In this document: positions 10,181 through 20,007 of the stretch, one piece after another | Position numbering within the stretch: the first letter of the stretch is position 1 | Layout of the letters: every line of letters starts with the position of its first letter | Program-made: the position numbers and the translations under genes | DNA from: Caloramator sp. E03 | Lineage (GTDB): Bacteria; Bacillota; Clostridia; Clostridiales; Caloramatoraceae | Assembly (NCBI RefSeq): GCF_006016075.1 | Contig: NZ_CP040093.1 | Coordinates: 2,893,501-2,957,500 of the forward strand | Length of the DNA stretch: 64,000 nt | Reading direction: 5' to 3' | Notes under the pieces: generated by a model | Database searches by the model: none | Told to the model about the DNA's origin: nothing | The model's input: the letters and a program-made list of their open reading frames with translations, nothing else

Positions 10181-10990
10181 ATGAATATTATGTGGAAACA
10201 GAATAAAAATAAGGTTATTCTTATTGGAATAGTTATTATAGCAGCTATTATAGGAATAATATATTGGATAAATTTGGACAAACATCAAAAAAAAGCTTTT
10301 AATAAATTAGAAACAAAATATTACTCAGATACTGAAATTAAAGAGGCTCTTATGAAACTCAATGACAATAAAAAGGCTGAATTGATTAGAGATGTCAATA
10401 TTAAGGATAAGAAATTAGCACTTACATTTGATGGTTTAGCAGATACCAAAACAATGAATAAAATATTAGAGATGCTTGACAAATATAAAATGAAAGCAAC
10501 TTTTTTTGTATCAGGAATAGAAAGTGCTGAAGACGAAGAAACGATTATTTCTATTATAAAATCAGGCCAGGAAATAGGGAGTTATGGTCTTTCAGCCCAA
10601 AAACATATGGAAAAGATGTCTGAAGAGGATATTGTAAGAAACTTTGCTAAGGCAAATGCTATATTTAAAAATATAATAGGAAGAAAGCCGGATATTTTAA
10701 AATGTAATGTTACTCAATATACGGATTCAGTTTTAAAGTCTGCCTATGCTACTGGTATTAATAGTGTTGTAGAAAGTAAGCATTTTCTTAACTTTCAAAG
10801 TTTTACTTCTTATGAGATGGCAAAAGGATATGTGAAAAGATTAAAAAATGGAAGTATTATTTCTATAAAATTAATGGATGTATTGTATAAAGAAGAGTGT
10901 CAAGCAAAAGCAAAGGAAGAAAAACCTGCAATAGACAAGCAGGCTGGATTTATTAATGGAAATGAAAATGCAAAAAAGAAGCAAAAATAA
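10181..10990 (+). pseudogene. Membrane-anchored NodB-fold protein, N-terminal part (frameshifted from the next ORF)
   Basis: One signal-anchor helix (residues 11-29) is followed by a NodB-like domain. The fold markers are there (KLALTFDGLAD, KMKATFFVSG, GQEIGSYG), but the metal Asp-His-His set is not: the second Asp of TFDD is Gly and no HxxxH is seen, so this domain is probably not catalytic. The ORF ends at 10990, yet the +1 shifted frame continues smoothly as KEAKIIKVIEWLLMAIHNQG into the next ORF. One more A in the A6 run at 10972-10977 would fuse both into one protein of about 840 residues. Confidence 0.75.
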
Positions 10991-11013
10991 TTAAGGTTAT
11001 AGAATGGCTTTTA

Positions 11014-12702
11014 ATGGCAATTCATAATCAAGGTTATTCAACAGAATTTGTAAAAAATTTTTCGTATTATCAAGCATTAGAGAATAATAACGTTTACGAA
11101 GTATCAGTACAAAAAAACAATATTAATAGCAAAAATGATACTATTAAGAAAAAAGTTATAAGTAATGAAGTGCATCTTACGGATTATAAGCAGCTGAGAA
11201 TAAAAAATAATGGTAAAAAGGCAAAAATCGTTAAAAATCTATATACAACCCAGCCAGCAGTTGGTTATGTTTTTAGGGGAATATCCAACAAGAAAGTGTT
11301 AGATAATGTCCTTGATATATTAGACCGATTAGATGCAAAGGCTACCTTTTTCGTTACTGGAAAGGAGATATTAAAATATCCGGAAAATGTAAGGGAAATT
11401 GTAAAACGTGGGCATCAAATCGGCAATGGTGGGTATGGCATGAATGTAACCAATCCAAGCCAACTAGATTTTAATGACCTCTGTTATGAAATTGAAATGG
11501 GAAGAAAGTGCCTAAAGGATTTTCTGGGAGATTCATATAAAGATGAAATTAATGGATACTATATGCCATTATATGCTGATGTAAACGAAACCGTATTAGA
11601 AGCAGCTTCAGCGTTAGGTTATAAAGAAGTTGTGATATATAATAAAAATCCAATAAAGAAAGAATATAGAGATTTATCAGCAGATGAAATTATCTCAGCT
11701 TATTTTTCAAATACGATTTCCTTGCATAGAGGAGATATAGTTTATATTCGTTTAGATTATCTGACAAAACTAGGTGCAACAGAGGAGTTGGTTGAAAAAA
11801 TTGCAAACCTTTATATTAAGCCATCTAATTACGAAATAACATCTGTAAATAATCTAATAAAAAGCGATTTAGTTTATGAGCCTACCTCACGTTCAGATGC
11901 AATAGATGCTGATTTGGTAAAAAATACTCATAATCTTACAGATGAATATTTGATGAATATGATTTATGAACGCTATATAGGAAATCAAAGTATAGACTCT
12001 GCTGAAAGATTAATTGGCTTTACAGAAGAAGAAATACAAAAAATAGATAAAGCAGGTAAAATTGATACAAAAGGAGAAAAAGTAATATTCTTAACTTTTG
12101 ATGATTGGGGCTCAGATGAAACAGTTGTGCGATTGCTTAATGTACTGGATAAATATGATGTAAAAGCTACATTTTTTGTTCGTGTGGGGAATGATAGTCT
12201 GACTGTGCAAGATGACATGGGGAACCCTAATCTTTTGCGTGCTATTGCTCTAAAGGGTCACGATATTGGAAGCCATACCTTTGCACATTTTAAGATTGAC
12301 ATAAAAACAGAAGAAGAACAAAAACAACTTAGGGAAGATATTGTGGCTGCTCACAGGGAAATGGCAAGGTATATAGGTGATACTGGTGCTTTAAAACTAT
12401 TTTTCAGACCACCAACCTTAGCAGTTAGTAAACTTGGACTTGAGACTATATTTGATTGTGGATATCAATATATTATAAACGGTGATTTCAGCACCCATGA
12501 CTATGAAGCAGAAAGCGCTCAGGAGCTGATTGATAAATTAATAAACGGAATTGGTAAAAGAAGTATCAGCGAAGGGAGCATTGTTGTTATGCATATGTCT
12601 GACACAAGCAAATTTACGGCAGAAGCTTTAGATGTAGTAATACCTTACTATAAATCAAAAGGATATAGTTTTAAAAAATTAAGTGATTATTTAAAATACT
12701 AA
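11014..12702 (+). CDS. Polysaccharide deacetylase (two NodB domains, the last one catalytic)
   Basis: This ORF carries a second degenerate NodB domain (about residues 60-290) and a third, complete one (about 350-560). The third shows all catalytic motifs: TFDDWGS near 361, SHTFAHF near 418, FRPP near 463 and VVMHMSD near 523. That predicts a metal-dependent N- or O-deacetylase of a surface polysaccharide. The natural start is probably in the preceding ORF (10181), which supplies the membrane anchor and the first NodB domain; ATG 11014 has no good ribosome site. The glycosyltransferase gene follows 36 bases downstream. Confidence 0.82.
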   Translation: MAIHNQGYSTEFVKNFSYYQALENNNVYEVSVQKNNINSKNDTIKKKVISNEVHLTDYKQLRIKNNGKKAKIVKNLYTTQPAVGYVFRGISNKKVLDNVLDILDRLDAKATFFVTGKEILKYPENVREIVKRGHQIGNGGYGMNVTNPSQLDFNDLCYEIEMGRKCLKDFLGDSYKDEINGYYMPLYADVNETVLEAASALGYKEVVIYNKNPIKKEYRDLSADEIISAYFSNTISLHRGDIVYIRLDYLTKLGATEELVEKIANLYIKPSNYEITSVNNLIKSDLVYEPTSRSDAIDADLVKNTHNLTDEYLMNMIYERYIGNQSIDSAERLIGFTEEEIQKIDKAGKIDTKGEKVIFLTFDDWGSDETVVRLLNVLDKYDVKATFFVRVGNDSLTVQDDMGNPNLLRAIALKGHDIGSHTFAHFKIDIKTEEEQKQLREDIVAAHREMARYIGDTGALKLFFRPPTLAVSKLGLETIFDCGYQYIINGDFSTHDYEAESAQELIDKLINGIGKRSISEGSIVVMHMSDTSKFTAEALDVVIPYYKSKGYSFKKLSDYLKY

Positions 12703-12738
12703 AATATTGAAAACAAGCACATTGAAAGGTGAAGTTAA

Positions 12739-14595
12739 ATGAATTTTATTAGAAAAAAAAGAGTTGTAGAAGATGTTTTATTGCAACAGCGAACAGATAG
12801 AAGATTGCTTTCTAATGTCTTAGATAAGAAAAAAAGTCGTACTAATATTGACAGAAGAGGTAAAAAGCTTTCAAGAGATTTTCAAGGGAAAATAAAAGAT
12901 ATTATTGATAGTAAAAAAGAAGGTATACGATACCAAGTCTCATATAATGTTAAGGTAATCTGTTTTAATGAAAATGAGAAGAAGACATTTTATTGTAAAG
13001 CAGTAGACATCTCTGCAACGGGAATATTACTTAATCTTTTCCATAAAGAGAGGCTAGAGTATATAAGCAATGCTTCTAAGGTAATACTAAAATTTAAAAT
13101 ATTACCTGGAACTATGCCTGAAGGCTACGAAATGAAGGTTAAGATAGAGGCACAGGTTGTACGTTCCCAAATAAAATCTGAAAATGAGGTTTTTTGTGGA
13201 CTACAATTTAAAGAAACCTTAACACAGTATGTAAATAATAAAAAAGATCGATTTGTTCTTTTAATATCCAGCATATTGTTATTTTTGATTACAGCATTTA
13301 TAGTACTTATGCGTGCAGAAAGTGTTGTGTATTTCCGTTTTAATAAATATTTATATCTTTATAGCATTATAGCAGCAACCTTTTTGCTTAGCAGGTATTT
13401 GTTTGGTGCAATGTATAAAGCAGTTCCTGTGGATATGGATTATACACCTGGTGTCAGTATTATTATTCCGTGCTTTAATGAAGAAAAATGGATACAAAAA
13501 ACCATTTTAAGCTGTATAAATCAGGATTATCCATTGGATAAGCTGGAAGTTATCATTGTTGATGACTGCTCTACTGATGGTTCTGTAGCAAAAATTAAAG
13601 AAATCGTGGAAAAACTTTATCAAGAAGATGAGTACTATGATACAAAAAACAGAGTTCGCTACTTTGTGCAAGAACAAAACAAAGGGAAAAGAGAAGCCTT
13701 AATAAAAGGTGCTTTGGTGGCTAAACATGATTTGCTAGTTTTTGTTGATTCTGATAGTTTTTTAGATTCTTTTGCAATAAGGAATTTAGTTCAACCATTT
13801 AAGGATCCTAAAATGGGTGGTGTTACTGGAAGAACAGATGTAGCAAACACATTTACTAATGGATTGACAAAGATGCAATCTGTACGTTATTATATAGCTT
13901 TTCGTATTATGAAAGCTGCAGAAGCTTATTTTGATGCCGTTACATGCCTTTCTGGTCCTTTGTCCTGCTATAGAAAGAAGATTGTCTTAGAACATAAGGA
14001 TGAATGGCTGAATCAGAGATTTTTAGGCTGTCCTGCAACTTTTGGTGATGATAGAAGTATGACAAATTTTGTTTTAAGAAATCATAGGACAAGCTATCAG
14101 GATACTGCTGTTTGTTCAACAATTGTACCTAATGATTACGGTGTATTTTTAAAACAACAGATGCGTTGGAAGCGTTCATGGCTGAGAGAATCAATAATAG
14201 CATCAAAATTTATGTGGAAAAAAGAGCCTTTTATGGCATTGTTTTTTTACATGGGACTTTTGGTGCCTATAGCAGCACCGATTGTTGTATTATATAATTT
14301 GATTTATGTTCCGTTGGTGTACAAAATATTTCCTACAACCTTTCTTGTTGGCATATTGATGATGTCTTTTTTAATGAGCGCTGCACAAATGTTTTTGAGG
14401 AAAAGCTCCACTTGGATATTTGGCATGTTGTTTTGCTTTTATTATGAAGTTGTTTTATTGTGGCAAATGCCTATTGCTTGGGTAACTTTTTGGAAATCTA
14501 CATGGGGTACGCGACCGACTCCACAGGATATTATAGAGCAGGAGAAAAAGAATAAAAGAAAGCAAAAGAAAATGAAGAAAGTGGAGGAAAATTAA
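12739..14595 (+). CDS. PilZ-domain processive family-2 glycosyltransferase (exopolysaccharide synthase)
   Basis: The N-terminal soluble part (about 50-155) looks like a PilZ domain with RYQVSYNVKV and VDISATGILLNL (D-x-S-x-x-G); a clear RxxxR pair is not visible, so cyclic-di-GMP binding is unproven. Two helices follow (172-220), then a GT2 domain: SIIIPCFNEEKW near 239, VDDCSTDGS near 272, VDSDS near 333, GDDRSMT near 436 and QQMRWKRSW near 473. The DxD and QxxRW motifs mark processive synthases of the cellulose, hyaluronan or poly-GlcNAc type. Three or four C-terminal helices would form the export channel. Polymer identity is not decidable here. Confidence 0.88.
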   Translation: MNFIRKKRVVEDVLLQQRTDRRLLSNVLDKKKSRTNIDRRGKKLSRDFQGKIKDIIDSKKEGIRYQVSYNVKVICFNENEKKTFYCKAVDISATGILLNLFHKERLEYISNASKVILKFKILPGTMPEGYEMKVKIEAQVVRSQIKSENEVFCGLQFKETLTQYVNNKKDRFVLLISSILLFLITAFIVLMRAESVVYFRFNKYLYLYSIIAATFLLSRYLFGAMYKAVPVDMDYTPGVSIIIPCFNEEKWIQKTILSCINQDYPLDKLEVIIVDDCSTDGSVAKIKEIVEKLYQEDEYYDTKNRVRYFVQEQNKGKREALIKGALVAKHDLLVFVDSDSFLDSFAIRNLVQPFKDPKMGGVTGRTDVANTFTNGLTKMQSVRYYIAFRIMKAAEAYFDAVTCLSGPLSCYRKKIVLEHKDEWLNQRFLGCPATFGDDRSMTNFVLRNHRTSYQDTAVCSTIVPNDYGVFLKQQMRWKRSWLRESIIASKFMWKKEPFMALFFYMGLLVPIAAPIVVLYNLIYVPLVYKIFPTTFLVGILMMSFLMSAAQMFLRKSSTWIFGMLFCFYYEVVLLWQMPIAWVTFWKSTWGTRPTPQDIIEQEKKNKRKQKKMKKVEEN

Positions 14596-14600
14596 AAAAT

Positions 14601-16445
14601 ATGAAGGCTTATGAATTTTTTTCAAAAAAAGATTTTAAAAAATTTATAAGGGGTTTCTTTCAAGTTATAATTTTATTATTTATATTCTATAAAATTGTTA
14701 CTGCACTATTAACGTTCAATGAATATAAAGAGTATAGTAATGTAAGTATGGGGTCACAAGGATTTATTGCTATATCTTATTTTGGGGTAGATAGGGGAGA
14801 AAGTGATACACTTATTAGTACAAAACGCCTAGAGGATCATTTAAAAGCATTAAAGGATTCTGGATATGTAACTATAACTCAGCAAGATATAATAGATTAT
14901 TATAAAAAAGGGAAGAAACTTCCACAAAAATCACTTTTTTTAATATTTGAGGATGGAAGACGTGATACAGCAATTTTTGCACAAAAAATTATGGAAAAAT
15001 ATAACTTTAAAGCAACAATGTTAACTTATGCCGATAAATTTGAAAAAAAAGATCCAAAATTTCTTATGCCTGAAGATCTTTTGAATATGGTAAAAACTAC
15101 TTATTGGGAACTTGGCACTAATGGATATCGCCTTGAGTATATCAATGTATTTGATAGATATGGTAACTATATTGGAGAGATTGATTCTTTAGACTTTGCT
15201 CGCCTTGCTTCCTATTTGGACAGAAATTACAATCACTATCTTATGGATTATATTAGGGATAAGGATGGTATACCGAAGGAAAGTTATAATGAAATGAAGA
15301 AAAGAATAGATAATGATTATAAAGCGATGAAAGAAATATATACAAAAGAGATTGGAAAATTACCCGGTATGTATATTTTGATGCATTCTAATACAGGACA
15401 ATTTGGAACAAATGATAGAGTCAGTGCAGTAAATGAAGAAAACATAAAGAAGCTTTTCAGTATGAATTTTAATAGGGAAGGAAACTCTTTTAATTCAAAG
15501 AATAGTTCAATCTACGATCTTACAAGATTACAGCCTCAGTCTTATTGGCCTACAAATCATCTATTAATGAAGATATGGGATGATACAAAACAGGAGGTAA
15601 AGTTTGTTTTAGGAGACATAGAAAAAGCAGATAAATGGGAAATGATAGATGGGAAAGCTGAATTTAGAGATAATACAATTATACTAACATCTATGCCAAA
15701 AGGAAGAAGTATTATTCGACTTAAACAACAGCAGAAAATTAAAGACATAAGGTTGTCGGTATATTTAGATGGGAATAAACTTGGCTCCCAAGCGATTTAT
15801 GTAAGAGCTGATAAAGATTTTAATAACTATATTTTTGTACAGATAAAAAATAATATTTTATATGTAAAGGAAAAAGTTACCGGGGTGGAAAAAGAGATTT
15901 TTAGCCTTAACCTTGATAAATTGGACGGTACAAAATATCAATCGATTGAAGAAAATGAAAAAGAAGCAAGGATAGCTGAATTGAAAGTAGAATTAGATAA
16001 TGCAGAAACAAAAGAAGATAAGAAAGAAAAAATTAAGGCAATTGAAGAAAAAATGAAGGAAAAAACAAGAACGGTTGAAGAAGGAGCAATTGCTTATATA
16101 CCGAAAATTCAGTTAAAAGATCATAAAAGTCGATATCTGGAATTGGATGTAATAAATAATAAAATATCAATTTATGTTGACGGTAAAAAAGTTCCCACCG
16201 ATTTTATAACTAAAAATCTTTTAGAAGGTGCTGTATGTTTAGAATCAGCTTGGGAAGAGTATGGGTACAGTCAAAGAAATTTAGCAGATGATATATATGA
16301 TGGAGTGTTTAAAAATCTTGTTATTACAGATGTATTAAAAGACAAGATAATATTTGATAATAGGCTGAATGGTTTACATTTGATATTATATAGTTTGAAT
16401 GAAAAATGGGAAAACATAATAAATTGGTTTATTAAATCATTATAA
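14601..16445 (+). CDS. NodB-like polysaccharide deacetylase-fold protein with C-terminal lectin-like domain
   Basis: A signal-anchor helix (20-40) precedes a NodB-like region (about 55-300). The first motif is IFEDGRRD near residue 114 rather than TFDD, and the position of the metal His pair reads ELGTNGYRLEY, so normal metal binding is missing. Residues 330-610 look like a beta-sandwich (concanavalin-type) carbohydrate-binding domain interrupted by a charged coil near 445-490. The ribosome site GGAGGAAA sits in the 3' end of the synthase gene, 5 bases before its stop, so the two are tightly coupled. The role is probably polymer binding or processing. Confidence 0.75.
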   Translation: MKAYEFFSKKDFKKFIRGFFQVIILLFIFYKIVTALLTFNEYKEYSNVSMGSQGFIAISYFGVDRGESDTLISTKRLEDHLKALKDSGYVTITQQDIIDYYKKGKKLPQKSLFLIFEDGRRDTAIFAQKIMEKYNFKATMLTYADKFEKKDPKFLMPEDLLNMVKTTYWELGTNGYRLEYINVFDRYGNYIGEIDSLDFARLASYLDRNYNHYLMDYIRDKDGIPKESYNEMKKRIDNDYKAMKEIYTKEIGKLPGMYILMHSNTGQFGTNDRVSAVNEENIKKLFSMNFNREGNSFNSKNSSIYDLTRLQPQSYWPTNHLLMKIWDDTKQEVKFVLGDIEKADKWEMIDGKAEFRDNTIILTSMPKGRSIIRLKQQQKIKDIRLSVYLDGNKLGSQAIYVRADKDFNNYIFVQIKNNILYVKEKVTGVEKEIFSLNLDKLDGTKYQSIEENEKEARIAELKVELDNAETKEDKKEKIKAIEEKMKEKTRTVEEGAIAYIPKIQLKDHKSRYLELDVINNKISIYVDGKKVPTDFITKNLLEGAVCLESAWEEYGYSQRNLADDIYDGVFKNLVITDVLKDKIIFDNRLNGLHLILYSLNEKWENIINWFIKSL

Positions 16446-16464
16446 ACATTAGGGAGTGCAATTG

Positions 16465-17514
16465 ATGATAAGAAAAAGGGTTTTTATAGTTATTGTTCTT
16501 ATTGTGATATTTGGGTTTACGGCTCTGTGTTTTATAAAAATTTTAAATAAAAAAGAAAATGAAATTATAAAGAAAGCAAATAATAATGAAAATAAAAAGG
16601 TTTCTGTTTGGGCAGTATACTGGGATTTAGATAGAGTTCCAAAAGAGGTAAGTGAATTAGAAAAGCATATTGATAATTTCTGCTATTTTGCAGCATATTA
16701 TGACAATAAAAATCAATTAATACTTCCCGAATCAACAGTGAAGATTTTTCAATATATTGAAAAAAAATATGATGATAAAAAATGGAAAAATTATCTTACA
16801 GTTGTGAATGATAAAATGATTAAAGATGGAGTGTTCTCCCATAAAGATACGTCACTTTTATATGAATTATTTAAAAGTGATGAAAGTATTAAAAAGAACA
16901 CAAACCAAATCATTTCTTTGGCTTTATTAGGCGGGTATGATGGTATAGAGATAGATTATGAAGCTATTAAAAAAGATATGCAATTGTGGAGACTTTATGA
17001 AAAATTTTGTAGTTACTTATATAAAAAATCTTCAGAAGCTGGTCTACAATTAAGAGTTTTATTAGAACCAAGTGCACCTATTGAGAAACTTATGTTGCCT
17101 GAAGGCCCCGATTACGTTATTATGTGTTATAATCTGCATGGACCTAATACAAAGCCTGGACCTAAGGCAGATAAAGAATTTATCAGAAAATTAGTAGAAA
17201 AGATGTCAGTAATACCTGGAAAGAAAGAATTTGCCCTTGCAACAGGAGGCTTTGATTGGGATGAAAATGGAGAAGTAAAGGCAGTAACACAATTACAGGC
17301 AAAAGAAATAATAAAGGAATATAATGCAGAAACTATGAGGGATGATGAAAGTTGTGCTATAAAGTTTTCTTATGAAGATGAAAAAGGGAAAAAGCATGAG
17401 GTGTGGTATGCAGACATGGTCACAATCAATTGTTGGATTGATATTATAGAAGAATATGGAAGTTATGGAATATCAATTTGGAGATTAGGTGGAAATTATT
17501 ATGAAGAGTTTTGA
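16465..17514 (+). CDS. GH18-like glycoside hydrolase / chitinase-fold protein, membrane-anchored
   Basis: After an N-terminal signal-anchor (residues 4-24) the protein resembles family 18 hydrolases. GGYDGIEIDYEAI near residue 155 is the DxxDxE active-site strand with Glu as acid, and DYVIMCYNLHG and ISIWRLGG fit later barrel strands. AGGGAG with 8-base spacing picks ATG 16465 over the in-frame GTG at 16456. It is last of four genes for polymer synthesis and modification, so it may trim or release a GlcNAc-containing polymer, as the hydrolase part of PgaB does in other bacteria. That comparison is inference. Confidence 0.78.
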   Translation: MIRKRVFIVIVLIVIFGFTALCFIKILNKKENEIIKKANNNENKKVSVWAVYWDLDRVPKEVSELEKHIDNFCYFAAYYDNKNQLILPESTVKIFQYIEKKYDDKKWKNYLTVVNDKMIKDGVFSHKDTSLLYELFKSDESIKKNTNQIISLALLGGYDGIEIDYEAIKKDMQLWRLYEKFCSYLYKKSSEAGLQLRVLLEPSAPIEKLMLPEGPDYVIMCYNLHGPNTKPGPKADKEFIRKLVEKMSVIPGKKEFALATGGFDWDENGEVKAVTQLQAKEIIKEYNAETMRDDESCAIKFSYEDEKGKKHEVWYADMVTINCWIDIIEEYGSYGISIWRLGGNYYEEF

Positions 17515-18079
17515 AAAACTTTGGGAATTGTATAGTTTGTAATAAGGATTATCTTTTTTGGAGGTTCAATCATTTTAAAAAAATTATTTAAGCCTTCAGG
17601 GATTCTTTCACGCACCTTCTTTTTAAATTTTCTTGATTTAAGAGAGTATCGATGTTTAAAAGTTTGATTATAAATTTGTTTCTTTCTTTTGTTAAGTGAA
17701 ATTTAATGACTGCTTTTAATTTTGACATAGCATTTGCCCTTTCTTTATTAATATATACACGCGGGATTTTGATTGGTTACGGATTGATTAGTAATAAAAC
17801 TAAAAATAAATATTGTTATAGATAAAAATAAATTTATAAAAAATGATGATTTGAAAAAAGCATAATTTTATTATAAAATAAATTGAAAACACAATAAATT
17901 CCTAATTAACTTAGATTTAGCAAGTAATCTTAAGTTCTTTGATATTTTATTTTAAAATATTTTTGTGAAGCTATTTTGCATTATCTATAACTTGATGATT
18001 TTTTGCTAAAGTAAGGTTAATATAAAATTTATAATAGGGCATAATTTACTCTGTTTAAAAATGTTTTGGAGGAATAGAT
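17515..18079. other. Gap with a decayed reading frame on minus
   Basis: On the minus strand 17735-17590 reads MSKLKAVIKFHLTKERNKF and then, after a one-base shift, SLKSRKFKKKVRERIPEGLN. No family is recognised. The rest is AT-rich. GGAGGAATA at 18069-18077 is the ribosome site of the next gene. Confidence 0.3.
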
Positions 18080-19168
18080 ATGTATAACTATGTTATTGTC
18101 GGTGCAGGTTTAGCAGGATGTGTGTTAGCAGAAAGGATAGCAAATGTTTTGAATAAAAAAGTTTTAGTAATTGAAAAAAGAAATCATATAGGTGGAAATG
18201 CTTATGATTATTTTAATGAGGATGGTATTTTAGTTCATAAATATGGTCCACATATTTTTCATACCAATAATAAAAAAGTATGGGATTATATATCCAATTT
18301 TACAGATTGGTATCACTACCAACATAGAGTGTTAGCTTATGTTGATGGACAAACCGTTCCAATTCCAATAAATTTAGATACAATAAATATGCTGTATAAT
18401 GCCAATTTTACACAAAATCAATTAAAGGAGTTCTTTGAAAAAATTAGAGATACTAAGGAAGAAATATTAAATTCAGAGGACATGGTTATTAGTAAGGTTG
18501 GAAAAGAGCTATATGAAAAGTTTTTTAAAGAATATACAAAAAAGCAATGGGACCTATATCCATCAGAATTAGAACCAGAGGTTACAGCAAGAATACCAGT
18601 TAGAACTAATAGAGACGGCAGATATTTTACAGATAAATACCAAGGCATGCCAAAGCATGGTTATACTAAGATTTTTGAAAATATGCTTAATAATAAAAAT
18701 ATACATATAATGTTAAATGTTGATTTTAAAGACGTAATTGATGACATTGAATATGAAAATTTAATTTATACAGGACCTATTGATTATTATTTTGACTATA
18801 AATATGGCAAATTACCTTATAGGTCATTAAGATTTGAATTTGAAACATTAGATTGTGAAAAATATCAAGAGGTTGGAACGGTAAATTATCCAAATGATTA
18901 TGATTTTACAAGGATAACTGAATTTAAGCATTTAACAGGGCAGAAACATTATAAAACAACAATTGTAAGAGAATATCCATCTTCAGAGGGGGAACCATAT
19001 TACCCAATACCTCAAAAGAAAAATATTGAACAATATAAACTCTATGAAGCAGAAGCACAAAAGTTAAAAAATGTATTTTTTATTGGAAGATTGGCCAATT
19101 ATAAATACTATAATATGGATAAGGTGGTTGAAGAATCTTTAAAGCTCTTTTATCAAAACATAAAATAG
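18080..19168 (+). CDS. glf: UDP-galactopyranose mutase
   Basis: A flavoenzyme that converts UDP-galactopyranose to UDP-galactofuranose for surface glycans. The FAD-binding start YVIVGAGLAGCVLAERIA, the IEKRNHIGGNAYDY segment and YGPHIFHTNNKKVW are all classic. Length 362 is normal, and the FAD-contacting end GRLANYKYYNMDKVVEESL is present. It leads a small group with a PAP2 phosphatase and a glycosyltransferase, suggesting a galactofuranose-containing glycan made nearby. The start is set by GGAGGAATAG. Confidence 0.95.
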   Translation: MYNYVIVGAGLAGCVLAERIANVLNKKVLVIEKRNHIGGNAYDYFNEDGILVHKYGPHIFHTNNKKVWDYISNFTDWYHYQHRVLAYVDGQTVPIPINLDTINMLYNANFTQNQLKEFFEKIRDTKEEILNSEDMVISKVGKELYEKFFKEYTKKQWDLYPSELEPEVTARIPVRTNRDGRYFTDKYQGMPKHGYTKIFENMLNNKNIHIMLNVDFKDVIDDIEYENLIYTGPIDYYFDYKYGKLPYRSLRFEFETLDCEKYQEVGTVNYPNDYDFTRITEFKHLTGQKHYKTTIVREYPSSEGEPYYPIPQKKNIEQYKLYEAEAQKLKNVFFIGRLANYKYYNMDKVVEESLKLFYQNIK

Positions 19169-19347
19169 GCTTATTGGACTTTTAATTTAAATTACTAGTA
19201 TTTGTGGGTAAAAATTTAATATTATATTAAAACTGTTGTTGTTATATTGACTATATGGGATATAAAATATATATTTTAAAATGAATACTGGCAATATTTT
19301 AAAAATTTTTCTAGCAATATAATTCTTAAGGAGTAAAGGTAAATAAT

Positions 19348-20007
19348 ATGAAGGTGATTAGAAAAATTTATGATTTTATACCCCAATATGCTATAATGCC
19401 GTTGCTTTTATGTGTAATAATTAATTTTTATGTGTATTCAGGAGCTAGGTTGTTTTATAAAAACAGAGCTTTCCATAATTTAACCACTAATTTAGATAAT
19501 ATGATTCCGGTAGTGCCTGCATTTATAATATTTTATTTTGGAAGCTATCTATTTTGGATTTTTAATTATATATTAATAAGTCGAATAAGCCAAGAAAGTT
19601 GTTACCGACTTGCTATTTCGGACATATTAGGGAAATTAACTTGTTTTATTATTTATGTAGCTTTCCCTACAACCAATATAAGACCTAATATTACTACCTC
19701 TGGAGTTTTTGTGGACATGCTTAAATTTTTATATAATGTAGATGCAGCTAATAATCTTTTTCCATCAATTCATGTTCTAGTTAGCTGGTATTGTTTTATT
19801 GGCCTTAGAAATAATAAAACTATTCCTGCTTGGTATAAGTATTTTTCTTTATTTATGGCGATAATGATAAGTATTTCAACATTAACCACAAAGCAGCATG
19901 TTATAGCTGATGTTATTGCAGGAGTAGTGCTGGCTGAAGCAACATGGCAGCTTTCATTACAGTTACAACAATACAGAGCAAAAAAATTGATAAATCAGGA
20001 GGTATAA
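19348..20007 (+). CDS. PAP2-family membrane phosphatase
   Basis: An integral membrane protein of 219 residues with about five or six helices. The PAP2 catalytic motifs are visible: LFPSIHVLVSW near residue 135 (PSxH) and STLTTKQHVIADVIAG near residue 175 (S-x5-H-x3-D). The family removes phosphate from lipid phosphates such as undecaprenyl-PP or phosphatidate. The branch resembles inositol-phosphoceramide-synthase-like PAP2 proteins. Its stop touches the start of the next glycosyltransferase gene (20008), with the AGGAGG of that gene inside its last codons, so the two are co-translated. Confidence 0.85.
   Translation: MKVIRKIYDFIPQYAIMPLLLCVIINFYVYSGARLFYKNRAFHNLTTNLDNMIPVVPAFIIFYFGSYLFWIFNYILISRISQESCYRLAISDILGKLTCFIIYVAFPTTNIRPNITTSGVFVDMLKFLYNVDAANNLFPSIHVLVSWYCFIGLRNNKTIPAWYKYFSLFMAIMISISTLTTKQHVIADVIAGVVLAEATWQLSLQLQQYRAKKLINQEV

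Noticed and set aside
10972-10977. Programmed frameshift in the multi-NodB gene
   Set aside because: No slippery heptamer or downstream stimulator seen; a missing A, as at two other sites, is simpler.
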